From the NCBI RefSeq assembly GCF_004745595.1, contig NZ_SRLH01000010.1, positions 1 through 39,874 of the forward strand: a DNA stretch of 39,874 nt, given 5' to 3'. Position 1 is the stretch's first letter, and each line of letters opens with the position of its first letter. A model generated the notes under the pieces. The model did not search any database. It had not been told where the DNA came from and was given only the letters and a program-made list of their open reading frames with translations. The translations under genes were made by a program, and so were the position numbers. Of the stretch, positions 32,490 to 39,849 are shown one piece after another. This DNA is from Flavobacterium humi (GTDB taxonomy: Bacteria; Bacteroidota; Bacteroidia; Flavobacteriales; Flavobacteriaceae).

Positions 32490-32942
32490 TTACCCGAACT
32501 GGCCTACTCTGTAAGTGCCCGGAGTATTTGGAAAGGAAAGATTAAACCTGTTCCAGGTGTTGATCAAGGTTACAGCCAGCGTAAGGTCTATCATTTCTTC
32601 ATCTGAGAATTCCTTATTGGTTTCTTTGTAAACCTCATCTGGTACATGGCAAGAGGTTACTGCTTCTGCCCAAGCTAAAGCCGCTCTTTCACGTGAAGTA
32701 TAATAAGGAGTTTCCCTCCACGCACTCAAACCGTAAAGCCGTTGTTCTGTTTCACCTGCCGCACGGGCATCTTTGGCGTGCATATCCAAACAAAAGGCGC
32801 AGCTGTTAATTTGTGATACCCTGAAATTGACTAATTCCAAAGTACTGCTTTCAATAGTTGATTTTTTCAGGTGGCCGCTAACCCCAAATAATGTGCTTAA
32901 CGCTTTTTGCCCTTTTTCGAATGCATTGATCCTTGTTTCCAT
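32490..32942 (-). CDS. Carboxymuconolactone decarboxylase/AhpD-like protein
   Basis: The 150-residue protein has the AhpD core SCAFCLDMHAKDARAAGE with the Cys48-x2-Cys51 pair and His55, and a C-terminal NTWNRFNLSF segment typical of the family. Such proteins act as small alkylhydroperoxidases or related decarboxylases. It leads the minus-strand AhpD, DGPF, sigma factor series. A TGTCC/TTGTCATT pair lies just upstream. Confidence 0.9.
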   Translation of the reverse strand: METRINAFEKGQKALSTLFGVSGHLKKSTIESSTLELVNFRVSQINSCAFCLDMHAKDARAAGETEQRLYGLSAWRETPYYTSRERAALAWAEAVTSCHVPDEVYKETNKEFSDEEMIDLTLAVTLINTWNRFNLSFPNTPGTYRVGQFG

Positions 32943-32970
32943 TTTTATATTGTTTTAAATGTTATACCCT

Positions 32971-33000
32971 AATGACAACCGGAATTTGGGTATTGGACAT
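32971..33000 (-). promoter_or_regulatory. Possible regulator site upstream of the AhpD-like gene
   Basis: On the minus strand ATGTCC (33000-32995) and TTGTCATT (32978-32971) start 22 bp apart. A near-identical pair, TTGTCC and TTGTCATT 23 bp apart, lies upstream of the NmrA-like gene at 23871-23901. The right-hand half is only about 29 bp from the ATG and could instead be part of a -33 element. Weak. Confidence 0.35.
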
Positions 33001-33063
33001 TTTAAAAAAAAAAAAAACAAAAAATATTTTCTACAAGAAAGCAAACACATCAAAAGAATGCGG

Positions 33064-33831
33064 TTACCTGTTTTCAAGCCAGCTCAAAAAAGCGGTGGCT
33101 TTGTCTTTTCCTACCAGGAGTTTCTCTTCGGTCGGGACGGTTAATTTGACAATCAGTTTGCGGGAAAAATAATGCTCCGCTTCCCTAATGGCTGCAAAAT
33201 TGACCAGGTATTGCCTGTTGACCCGGAAGAATTGGGCAGGCGATAAAAGTTTGTGCACTTCATCGAGTGACTGGGTAACCTGGTATTCGCTTTTGTCGAA
33301 AGACATGATGGTCGGGGTCTCATTCTTGATAAAAAAATACGCGATATTTTCGGTCTGCACGGTCATGTACTTATTGTTTTTGAACACCAGGAAACTGCTT
33401 TTTCCGGAAAATTCCCCGGACCGAGTCAGGAGGTAATCAAAATCAGGGAGGGCTTTTTTATTGCGTTGGAAGAAATTCTTCAACTCGCCGGCTTTCTTGA
33501 TGGATAGGGCAATGCTTTCCCGGGAAAAAGGCTTCAGGATGTAATCGATACCGTTCGATTTGAAAGCCTCAATGGCATACTCATCAAAAGCAGTGCAAAA
33601 TATGACCGGGGAAACGACTTCCACATTTTTGAAAATTTCAAAACACAAGCCGTCCGCCAGCTGGATGTCCATAAAAATAAGGTCGGGCTGGTCATTTTCC
33701 GAAAGATAGGCTACGGCGCCGTCCACACTCTGGATATACGACAGGATTTGCGTATCGGGCCTGATGCTCAGGATAAGCTGGCCAAGGGCTTTGGCTGTCT
33801 TTACTTCGTCTTCAATTATTAGGATGGTCAT
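33064..33831 (-). CDS. LytTR-type response regulator
   Basis: The 255-residue protein has a receiver domain (1-120) with the acidic pair IIEDE, the phosphorylated Asp55 in DLIFMDIQLADG, Thr/Ala region FCTAFDEYA and Lys in YILKPFSRESI, and a C-terminal LytTR DNA-binding domain (about 150-250) with FFIKNETPTIMSF, EVHKLLSPAQFFRVNRQYLVN and KLIVKLTVP. LytTR proteins bind pairs of short direct repeats about two helical turns apart. Its gene overlaps the end of the kinase gene by 20 bp, so the two act as a pair. It is the last gene of the hydrolase operon. Confidence 0.93.
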   Translation of the reverse strand: MTILIIEDEVKTAKALGQLILSIRPDTQILSYIQSVDGAVAYLSENDQPDLIFMDIQLADGLCFEIFKNVEVVSPVIFCTAFDEYAIEAFKSNGIDYILKPFSRESIALSIKKAGELKNFFQRNKKALPDFDYLLTRSGEFSGKSSFLVFKNNKYMTVQTENIAYFFIKNETPTIMSFDKSEYQVTQSLDEVHKLLSPAQFFRVNRQYLVNFAAIREAEHYFSRKLIVKLTVPTEEKLLVGKDKATAFLSWLENR

Positions 33832-34906
33832 AAATTAAAGGGATTTTTACTTTAAAAAAAGTGTCGTCTTTGTCAATTTCAATGGTTTTACCTATCAAAT
33901 GCATAAACCGCTGGTTGATATTATCGAGCCCGACACCTGTAGACACCGAACCTTTTTTGAGTTGGATGCGGTTTTCCACGATGAGGTAATCCCCGTCGGT
34001 ATAAAGCCGGATGTGCAAGGGTTTGTCCAGCGACACCACATTGTGCTTGATGCAGTTTTCTATCAGCAATTGCAGTGTAAAGGGCGGAATGGCCGAGTTG
34101 TGGTATGCATCGCCTATTTCATCGGTCATCACAAATCCATCTTCAAAACGGGCTTTGAGCAAATAGGTATAGGATTCCAATATATGCAGTTCTTCCTTGA
34201 GCGGGATCAGGTCCATTTTCCGGCTTTCCAAAGTAAACCTGTAAAAATCGGAAAGTTTCAGGATGAAATCGGCACTGTGCGGGTCTTGTATCTCTACCAT
34301 CGATTTGAGGGTATTGAGGCTGTTGAATAAAAAATGCGGGTTGACCTGCTGTTTTAAAAGCTCGTATTGCGCGCCCAGGTTTACCGATACGGTCCGTTCC
34401 AGCTCAACGCTCATTTGCTGTGTCTGATAGTTTTGGAAAAGCAGGTGCAGGAACATATACACAATCAGGTTGATCAAAACCCCTCTCAATTCAAACATGA
34501 TGGGCGCATCCATTTGTGAGGCCTGGAAAAGTTCCTGATGGGCAACAACCAGCAGTATCATTACGCCAAGACCCGCCATGACACTCAGTAAAAGCTTGCC
34601 ATTGAGGAAATTTTTGGCCGTGCGCCGGGAAGTGAATTTCGGGAGGCTATACATATTGTAATACCATATAAACAGCGAAAACAAAAAACTGATCGACGAA
34701 TTTATAATAATATCCCTGGGTTTGGAATGGGCGTCAAAAAATTTCGGGACGGAAGAAAGGATAGCCAGTGCCAGGGAACTGCCCCAGATTACGCGTTGGG
34801 AAACTTCAAACCGTTTTTTTTCTTTTTCCATATACATGCCGATGGTCTTTATCAAAGGTAGTTTTTTTTTCGGATGCAATACCGCTTTTGCTGCGGTATT
34901 GCTCAT
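33812..34906 (-). CDS. LytS-type sensor histidine kinase (His_kinase family)
   Basis: The 364-residue protein has four hydrophobic segments (about 42-54, 68-84, 104-122, 140-158), a short linker and the His_kinase domain with the phosphorylated His191 in QQVNPHFLFNSLNTL, the N box LLIENCIKHNV and the G box GVGLDNINQRF. It lacks an extracytoplasmic sensor domain and probably senses something at the membrane. The start may lie at one of the Mets about residue 24-26 instead, because the first 23 residues look less typical. It is 31 bp downstream of the DUF1223 gene and overlaps the regulator gene. Confidence 0.9.
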   Translation of the reverse strand: MSNTAAKAVLHPKKKLPLIKTIGMYMEKEKKRFEVSQRVIWGSSLALAILSSVPKFFDAHSKPRDIIINSSISFLFSLFIWYYNMYSLPKFTSRRTAKNFLNGKLLLSVMAGLGVMILLVVAHQELFQASQMDAPIMFELRGVLINLIVYMFLHLLFQNYQTQQMSVELERTVSVNLGAQYELLKQQVNPHFLFNSLNTLKSMVEIQDPHSADFILKLSDFYRFTLESRKMDLIPLKEELHILESYTYLLKARFEDGFVMTDEIGDAYHNSAIPPFTLQLLIENCIKHNVVSLDKPLHIRLYTDGDYLIVENRIQLKKGSVSTGVGLDNINQRFMHLIGKTIEIDKDDTFFKVKIPLIYDHPNN

Positions 34907-34937
34907 TATGTTTCAGCATACAGTAAATAGGGAATTA

Positions 34938-35681
34938 TCAGAAGATTGCCCTTGCCGCTCCCAAAATTGCACCGTTGTCCAGGTCTTGTACAAAACCAAC
35001 CACTTCAAAATCAGTAGTGTTGAAACCTTTAGGCAGCGATAGTGAAGTAGTCCCTTTTTCCTTTCCCGGGGCAATACTATGTAATTGGTGTACGATCTGG
35101 AAATGTGATAGCACACGGTGGGCATTTTCACCTCTTTTGACATTGCTTTTTGCTGATTTCTGTACAATTGCCAGTAGCAACCGGCTGTTTTTTGAAGTAC
35201 CTTTTACCCAATGGCTCACCAGTAGTGTATGGTTTGCCACCGAAGCATCCAGGTGTACTTCGGCCACGGACGGTTTTGCCAGTGCAGCACTTATGGCATT
35301 CTTGATAATGGTTTCCTGCGAACCGATGTGCCCGCTTTTTCCATTGACGATAACCTGCGGCGTATATACTTGTTCTTCCCCAAGCCAGTTGGAATACTGG
35401 TATTGCCTTTTGGTATAAGCGGCATTGCTGAAAATATCTTTCCAGCCCAGCCTGTCCCAATAATCTACATGGTATGCCAGGACGTATACAGTATTGTCTT
35501 TGTATTCTTTTTGGATCTTGCCCATCAGCGCATCGGCAGGAGGGCAGCTGGAGCATCCTTCGGAGGTAAACAATTCCAGGAGTGCAAATCCTTTTTTAGC
35601 TGTTTTTTCCTGGCCGAAAGCCTGTATCCCGAAGAGCAAGGCCAACAGCAATGGGGCGGAGGACATTTTTAATTTTTTCAT
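34938..35681 (-). CDS. DUF1223 family exported protein
   Basis: The 247-residue protein has a signal peptide (SSAPLLLALLFGIQAFGQ) and the DUF1223 beginning ALLELFTSEGCSSCPPADALM with a thioredoxin-like CSSC pair, then VLAYHVDYWDRLGWKD and YTPQVIVNGK, all family hallmarks. DUF1223 proteins are thioredoxin-fold, periplasmic and of unknown role; here CxxC suggests redox activity. The gene is 51 bp downstream of the alpha/beta hydrolase gene and 31 bp upstream of the kinase gene on the same strand. Confidence 0.92.
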   Translation of the reverse strand: MKKLKMSSAPLLLALLFGIQAFGQEKTAKKGFALLELFTSEGCSSCPPADALMGKIQKEYKDNTVYVLAYHVDYWDRLGWKDIFSNAAYTKRQYQYSNWLGEEQVYTPQVIVNGKSGHIGSQETIIKNAISAALAKPSVAEVHLDASVANHTLLVSHWVKGTSKNSRLLLAIVQKSAKSNVKRGENAHRVLSHFQIVHQLHSIAPGKEKGTTSLSLPKGFNTTDFEVVGFVQDLDNGAILGAARAIF

Positions 35682-35732
35682 AGTACTTAAAATTATGGTT
35701 TTTAAAACGTTTTTTATCTATTATTTGATGGA

Positions 35733-36779
35733 TTATTTGCCAAATCCGTCCACTTCGATGATGGCAGCGGCAAAAGCTGCCGGATCTTCCTGAGGGACAT
35801 TATGCCCGATTCCTTTAAGGATTTTATGGTCGTATTTCCCCGTGAATTTAGCGGCGTAGGATTTCCCATCTGCGTTGGCTCCGTCAAAATCGCTACCTAT
35901 GGTAACAGTAGGTACGGTAATGGCAGGACGGGCAGCAATCCGTTTTTCTAAGCCGTCGTATTGGCTTTCTCCTTTTTCCAGGGACAATCTCCATCGGTAA
36001 TTATGGATCACAATCGCGGCATGGTCCGGGTTATTGAAGGATTGTGCCGTCTGGTCGTACGTAGCAGTATCAAAATTCCAGATAGGCGACGCCAGCTTCC
36101 AGATCAACTTATTGAACTCATATTTGTTTTGGGTATAACCTGTTTTGCCTCTTTCGGTCGCAAAATAATATTGGTACCACCATCCGTATTCTGCCGTTGG
36201 AGGCAAAGGCTTTTCGTTCGCTTCCAGGTTAACGGCAATGTAACCGCTTACCGATACCAGTCCTTTAACCCGTTCCGGCCAAAGCGCTGCCATTACAACG
36301 GCTGTCCTTGCACCCCAATCGAACCCGCCTATCACGGCTTTTTGTATTTTAAGGGCATCCATCAGGGCAATGACATCACTGGCAAGCGCTGTTTGCTGCC
36401 CGTTCCTGAAAGTGCCTTCAGACAGGAAACGCGTGGTCCCAAATCCTCTTACGTATGGCGTAATAACCCTATAACCTTTCGATACCAATACAGGCACCAC
36501 TTCCTGGTAACTGTGGATGTCATACGGCCAGCCGTGGAGCAGGATTACCGGAGCGCCATTGGCAGGGCCGGCTTCGGCGTAACCTATAGTAAGTACACCG
36601 GCATCGATTTGCTTTAATACCCCAAGGGAAGGGTTTATTTTTAGGGTTTGGTTTCCCGATTGTGCTTTGGCTTGAGTGATACTTAAAAAGAGTATGCAGA
36701 TTAGTGCTGTCTTTTGAAAGATAGCTAAAAAGGAACGATTGCTGTTTTGTTTTTTCAATACGGTTTTGCTTGTTTCCAT
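35733..36779 (-). CDS. Exported alpha/beta hydrolase (epoxide hydrolase/haloalkane dehalogenase-like)
   Basis: From the Met at 36779 the protein has 348 residues. A hydrophobic signal (TALICILFLSITQAKAQ) is preceded by about 23 polar residues, an unusually long n-region. The hydrolase core shows LLHGWPYDIHSY, the nucleophile Asp154 in GGFDWGARTA and the catalytic His in GIGHNVPQEDP. An Asp nucleophile points to epoxide hydrolase or dehalogenase-like chemistry. The frame extends 16 codons further up, but that part overlaps the leader of the promoter module. It is the first gene of the operon with the DUF1223 protein and the two-component system. Confidence 0.88.
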   Translation of the reverse strand: METSKTVLKKQNSNRSFLAIFQKTALICILFLSITQAKAQSGNQTLKINPSLGVLKQIDAGVLTIGYAEAGPANGAPVILLHGWPYDIHSYQEVVPVLVSKGYRVITPYVRGFGTTRFLSEGTFRNGQQTALASDVIALMDALKIQKAVIGGFDWGARTAVVMAALWPERVKGLVSVSGYIAVNLEANEKPLPPTAEYGWWYQYYFATERGKTGYTQNKYEFNKLIWKLASPIWNFDTATYDQTAQSFNNPDHAAIVIHNYRWRLSLEKGESQYDGLEKRIAARPAITVPTVTIGSDFDGANADGKSYAAKFTGKYDHKILKGIGHNVPQEDPAAFAAAIIEVDGFGK

Positions 36780-36812
36780 TGTTTTTAAAATTAGGATTGA
36801 TGATTGGTTTTT

Positions 36813-36903
36813 TAATTTCTTCACCAAAGATATCCCGGCAATCGGCTCTGAACCATCAAGAAATAGCCCAAGCGGACAAAATAACGGCTGAAACGGACAA
36901 CCT
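36813..36903 (-). promoter_or_regulatory. Shared 91-bp promoter/activator module, copy B (alpha/beta hydrolase operon)
   Basis: On the minus strand it has direct repeats TTGTCCGTTTCA and TTGTCCGCTTGG with TGTCC starts 21 bp apart (plus-strand CGGACA 36894-36899 and 36873-36878), and the -7 element TATCTTTG (36825-36832) about 40 bp further. It matches copy A in ungapped alignment, the identical blocks being the repeats, the -7 region and TCCCGGCAAT. The ATG of the hydrolase is about 45 bp downstream of the -7 element. Confidence 0.75.
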
Positions 36904-37033
36904 CTGAGCTGAAACCAACCATGCTTTTTTCTTCAAAGCTTTCCCATATAAATGTTGCTATTGCAAACGGTAGCCAATGCATAAAGCCTGAGGGTAAGCC
37001 AGGCGTTTATGAAGGTATTTCCGAAGAAATTCT

Positions 37034-37486
37034 TTATGGGTTGGTGTCGGTAAGCATTTTGCTTACGATGAGCCATTTCCCATCTATTTTATGGAAAGAT
37101 AAAATGTCGTGGTACAGGAAATCGTACATCCTGACTTTGGCTTCGGCCACCGCAATGGAATTTACGATATGCACCGAGAGGATTTCCCCCTTGAACGGTT
37201 TTCCGGAATCTTTCGGGCTTTGGCGGTTCTTGACCCCATCCAGGTATTGCTCCAGGGTTTTGGCATAAGGGGTTCCTTTAATGTCGCCGAAAAGCAAGGT
37301 TTTAGGATGGAAGGCGGTTTCCAGCAAGGCAATATCGCCTTCGTAAATCCCTTTAAAATAGTGTTCTTCCAATGCCGTTACAATAGCCTTGGTATCTTCT
37401 TTCTGATTTTCCATAGGAGTTGTGTTTTGTGCCTTAAGCCCTGTCAGGGACAAAAGCCCTAAAGCGATTGATACAATTGTTTTCAC
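37034..37486 (-). CDS. NTF2-like exported protein (lumazine-binding-like DUF4440 group)
   Basis: The 150-residue product has a signal peptide (SIALGLLSLTGLKAQNT) and an NTF2-like domain: DTKAIVTALEEHYFKGIYEG, ETAFHPKTLLFGDIKG and YDFLYHDILSFHKIDGKWLIVSK. This cone-shaped fold often binds small ligands or has enzymatic activity; I cannot name the ligand. It starts two bases after the SDR stop and ends the yceI operon. No terminator is visible after it. Confidence 0.85.
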   Translation of the reverse strand: MKTIVSIALGLLSLTGLKAQNTTPMENQKEDTKAIVTALEEHYFKGIYEGDIALLETAFHPKTLLFGDIKGTPYAKTLEQYLDGVKNRQSPKDSGKPFKGEILSVHIVNSIAVAEAKVRMYDFLYHDILSFHKIDGKWLIVSKMLTDTNP

Positions 37487-37488
37487 GA

Positions 37489-38223
37489 TCAGTTTAAATT
37501 GAACCCGGCTGCCATACCGCCATCGACATTAATGATGGCCCCGGTTATAAAATTGCTTTTGGCCACCGTATACACCATCTCGGCGATGTCTTTGGTTTCG
37601 CCCACACGGTTCAGCAAATGCTGGTTGGCGCCTTTGTCTGCCTGGTCGCCGTGCATTGGTGTACGGATCACGCCTGGAGCTATCGTGTTGAAACGGATGT
37701 TGCGTTTGCCGAATTCGGCCGCCAATTGTATGGTCAGGGCATGGATAGCTCCTTTGCTGGCTATAGGGGCTGTGGCGTCCAAGCCTCCAAATCCCTGGTT
37801 GACCAAAGGCGTACCGATGTTGATGACAACACCTCCCTGCTGCTTCAGCATTTGCGGAAGTACGGCCTGTGTGGTAAAATATGTCCCTTTTACATTGGTG
37901 TTCCAAAAACGGTCAAGATGGGCTTCTTCCACTTCCAGGAACGGTTTTGTTTCGAAAATACCGGCATTATTGACCAGTATGTCTGCAGAACCGAATTTTT
38001 CGATTGCAGCGGCCACTAACAGTTCTCCGGTTTTTTTATCGCTGACGCTACCGGCCACTTTGGCCAGGTTCGGGCCAGCGCCCAATTCCTGATAGGCTTG
38101 CTCCAGGTTTTCGGCCGTACTCGAGTTGATGACTACGTTATCTCCTTTTTCAAGGAAATACCGGGCTATTTCTTTTCCGATCCCGCTCGAGGCACCGGTT
38201 ACAATGATGGTTTGTTTTTTCAT
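37489..38223 (-). CDS. SDR family protein with altered catalytic residues
   Basis: The 244-residue protein has the classical SDR layout: TGASSGIGKEIA at the start, LVNNAGIF in the middle and the C-terminal ITGAIINVDGGMAAG. The catalytic Tyr-x3-Lys position reads PIASK, so Tyr is Pro, and the Ser position reads INIGTP with Thr. The Lys remains. With two of the tetrad residues changed the protein may be a non-catalytic NAD(P)-binding protein or use another mechanism. It is in the operon yceI, tautomerase, SDR, NTF2-like, with gaps of 6 and 2 bp. Confidence 0.88.
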   Translation of the reverse strand: MKKQTIIVTGASSGIGKEIARYFLEKGDNVVINSSTAENLEQAYQELGAGPNLAKVAGSVSDKKTGELLVAAAIEKFGSADILVNNAGIFETKPFLEVEEAHLDRFWNTNVKGTYFTTQAVLPQMLKQQGGVVINIGTPLVNQGFGGLDATAPIASKGAIHALTIQLAAEFGKRNIRFNTIAPGVIRTPMHGDQADKGANQHLLNRVGETKDIAEMVYTVAKSNFITGAIINVDGGMAAGFNLN

Positions 38224-38229
38224 GGTTCC

Positions 38230-38448
38230 TTATTTTTTATCTGCTGTTATTCCTTTTTCGCGCAATACGGATATTTGTTCTCCGGCATAGCCCCAATTGT
38301 CTGTGTCGATTTCATGGATGGCAATATGGGTCAGGTGCGGATCTTTGTTCAGTACTTCGGTAATCACATCTGTGATCCCTTTGATTAATTGTTGTTTTTG
38401 CTCGCGGGTAACGTCCTCGCGGGTCAATGCTATAGATACGAATGGCAT
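38230..38448 (-). CDS. Tautomerase family protein (4-oxalocrotonate tautomerase-like)
   Basis: The 72-residue protein starts Met-Pro-Phe-Val, giving the catalytic N-terminal proline after Met removal, followed by REQKQQLIKGITDVITEVL, the first helix of the tautomerase fold. VAIHEI-like HIAIHEIDTDNWG follows. Length is about the usual 62-72. It should isomerise an alpha-keto acid or similar enol, substrate unknown. It lies 4 bp after yceI and 6 bp before the SDR gene. Confidence 0.9.
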   Translation of the reverse strand: MPFVSIALTREDVTREQKQQLIKGITDVITEVLNKDPHLTHIAIHEIDTDNWGYAGEQISVLREKGITADKK

Positions 38449-38452
38449 GGCT

Positions 38453-39007
38453 TTAGTTGTTTAAGATTTCTGTTGAAGTGTTTTTGGCCGTAATGTCTAT
38501 GTCCAGCTCAAAATCATTGTAGATCAGCGTGTCGCCCAAATCCTTAAAGAAATTGCCGGAACGGAATTTAATACCATATAAGGTTCGGTCTAAGGTCAGT
38601 TTACCGGATAGGGTAAGGGTACCACCTGTACTGTTTACTTCTGCCTCCAATTTTGCCGGATGGGTAATGCCTTTGATAGTTAGGTTCCCCTCTAGTAAAT
38701 AGCGTCCGTTTGGGTTTTGTTTTGCAGCAGTGGTTTCAAAAGCAGCTGTAGGGAATTTTTCGATACTGAAAAAATCATCAGAAGCCAGATGCCCTGCAAA
38801 CTGTGCATTGGTATCCGGGTCTGCAATGTCGAGGATTTTGATCGATGTGGTATCAATGATGACGTTTCCACCGGTCAGTTGCCCTTCGGTAAAGAGGAAT
38901 CGCCCTTCCTTGATATTGATAGTGCCATTGTGTGCGCCGGTTACTTTTCTGCCGGTCCAATCGATATTGCTTTTAGCGGTTACGATTTCAAATGTTGTAG
39001 TTTCCAT
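38453..39007 (-). CDS. YceI family lipid-binding-like protein (no signal peptide)
   Basis: From the Met at 39007 the protein has 184 residues with the YceI pattern SNIDWTGRKVTGAHNGTI, GGNVIIDTTSIKILDI, LASDDFFSIEKFPTAAFE, LTIKGITHPAKL and YGIKFRSGNF. This lipocalin-like barrel binds polyisoprenoids in known members. Unlike many YceI proteins it lacks a signal peptide and should be cytoplasmic. The frame extends nine codons up, but those overlap its leader. It leads the yceI, tautomerase, SDR, NTF2-like operon, with a palindrome at 39063-39076 upstream. Confidence 0.9.
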   Translation of the reverse strand: METTTFEIVTAKSNIDWTGRKVTGAHNGTINIKEGRFLFTEGQLTGGNVIIDTTSIKILDIADPDTNAQFAGHLASDDFFSIEKFPTAAFETTAAKQNPNGRYLLEGNLTIKGITHPAKLEAEVNSTGGTLTLSGKLTLDRTLYGIKFRSGNFFKDLGDTLIYNDFELDIDITAKNTSTEILNN

Positions 39008-39062
39008 TGTATGTGTTTTAAAATTACACTGCAAAGGAAGATAAGAAAGCGCAGGGGGTTAC

Positions 39063-39076
39063 GTGATGTACATCAC
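39063..39076. promoter_or_regulatory. Perfect GTGAT-GTAC-ATCAC palindrome (Crp/Fnr-type operator)
   Basis: A 14-bp perfect palindrome, GTGAT and ATCAC separated by four bases, which has the half-site spacing of an Fnr box (TTGAT-N4-ATCAA). It is 56 bp upstream of the yceI ATG and 14 bp past the stop of the Crp/Fnr gene. The regulator's recognition helix keeps E-x2-S-R, the Fnr-type contact set. Confidence 0.65.
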
Positions 39077-39089
39077 ATTCGGTTTTGGG

Positions 39090-39668
39090 CTAGTGCTGCC
39101 CCGTATGCAAGCGGCTCAACGTTTCCCTGGAAACCCCCAAATAGGCTGCAATGAGGTGTTTGGGTACCAGGTTGTACAATTGCGGGTATTGGGCCAGGAG
39201 TTCTTCATACCGTTTTTTCGCATCGTTGTTCATTAGGGATAAAAGCCTTTTTTGCGAAGCGATGTACCCTCTGTTGGTCCGCCACCTGAAAAAATGTTCT
39301 ACCGGATGGAGTGCGCTGCATAATTTTTCACGGTCGCTGTTGGAGAGGCACAAAATTTCGGCATCTGTAATGCAGTCTATGTGTATGGTCGCTTTTGTGC
39401 CGTTGTACAAGGCAGCGTAATCGGAAGTCCACCAGGTAGGCATCGCAAACTGCAGGATGTACATCTTGATCTCGTCATTGATAAAAAAAGCTTTCAGGCA
39501 ACCGGAAACGACAAAATACTCACAATCGACCTTATCGCCTTCACTGATAATGGTTTGCCCTTTTTTTAAGGACATTGGCGTAAAGAAGGAGAAGAGGTAC
39601 TCAAACTGTTCCTCCGTCAATGAGGCCGTTTTGGCAATATGTTGTTGTAAAAGTTCCCGGGCTTGCAT
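39090..39668 (-). CDS. Crp/Fnr family transcriptional regulator
   Basis: From the Met at 39668 the protein has 192 residues. A cyclic nucleotide-binding-like beta-roll covers about 20-115 (LKKGQTIISEGDKVDCEYFVVSGCLKAF is split over the two strands), then the long helix and a C-terminal winged helix with KHLIAAYLGVSRETLSR. The Arg-Glu-Thr-Leu-Ser-Arg recognition helix has Glu, Ser and Arg as in Fnr. Cys residues for an iron-sulfur cluster are absent, and the cAMP-binding set is not evident, so the effector is unknown. It lies just upstream of the yceI operon. A 33-codon upstream extension is possible but is AT-rich. Confidence 0.9.
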   Translation of the reverse strand: MQARELLQQHIAKTASLTEEQFEYLFSFFTPMSLKKGQTIISEGDKVDCEYFVVSGCLKAFFINDEIKMYILQFAMPTWWTSDYAALYNGTKATIHIDCITDAEILCLSNSDREKLCSALHPVEHFFRWRTNRGYIASQKRLLSLMNNDAKKRYEELLAQYPQLYNLVPKHLIAAYLGVSRETLSRLHTGQH

Positions 39669-39759
39669 AGACACAAAGTTATGAAATTTAGAGGAGAAGA
39701 AAGAGGCAAGAAGAAAGAAGAAAGATAAGATTTGTGGTAAAATTTCTCCGAAAAAATAT

Positions 39760-39781
39760 TTTATCACAAAAGTGTGATAAA
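39760..39781. repeat. Palindrome upstream of the Crp/Fnr gene
   Basis: TTTATCACA-AAAG-TGTGATAAA, nine-base arms around four bases, about 95-115 bp upstream of the regulator start. A partial copy (TTTATCACAAAAGT) follows at 39800-39812. It may be an operator or the end of a transcript from beyond the window. Confidence 0.55.
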
Positions 39782-39812
39782 TTTTATCGCAACTATTTTT
39801 TTATCACAAAAG

Positions 39813-39849
39813 TTGTTTCAAATTTTTTTAAAAATATATTTTGAAACAA
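39813..39849. repeat. Inverted repeat near the right edge
   Basis: TTGTTTCAAA (39813-39822) and TTTGAAACAA (39840-39849) are perfect 10-bp complements with 17 bases between, in an AT-rich stretch with no gene. Confidence 0.55.

Noticed and set aside
33003..33018. Long A run upstream of the AhpD-like gene
   Set aside because: Homopolymer without a stem, so not a convincing terminator for the regulator gene; it may only be AT-rich spacer.
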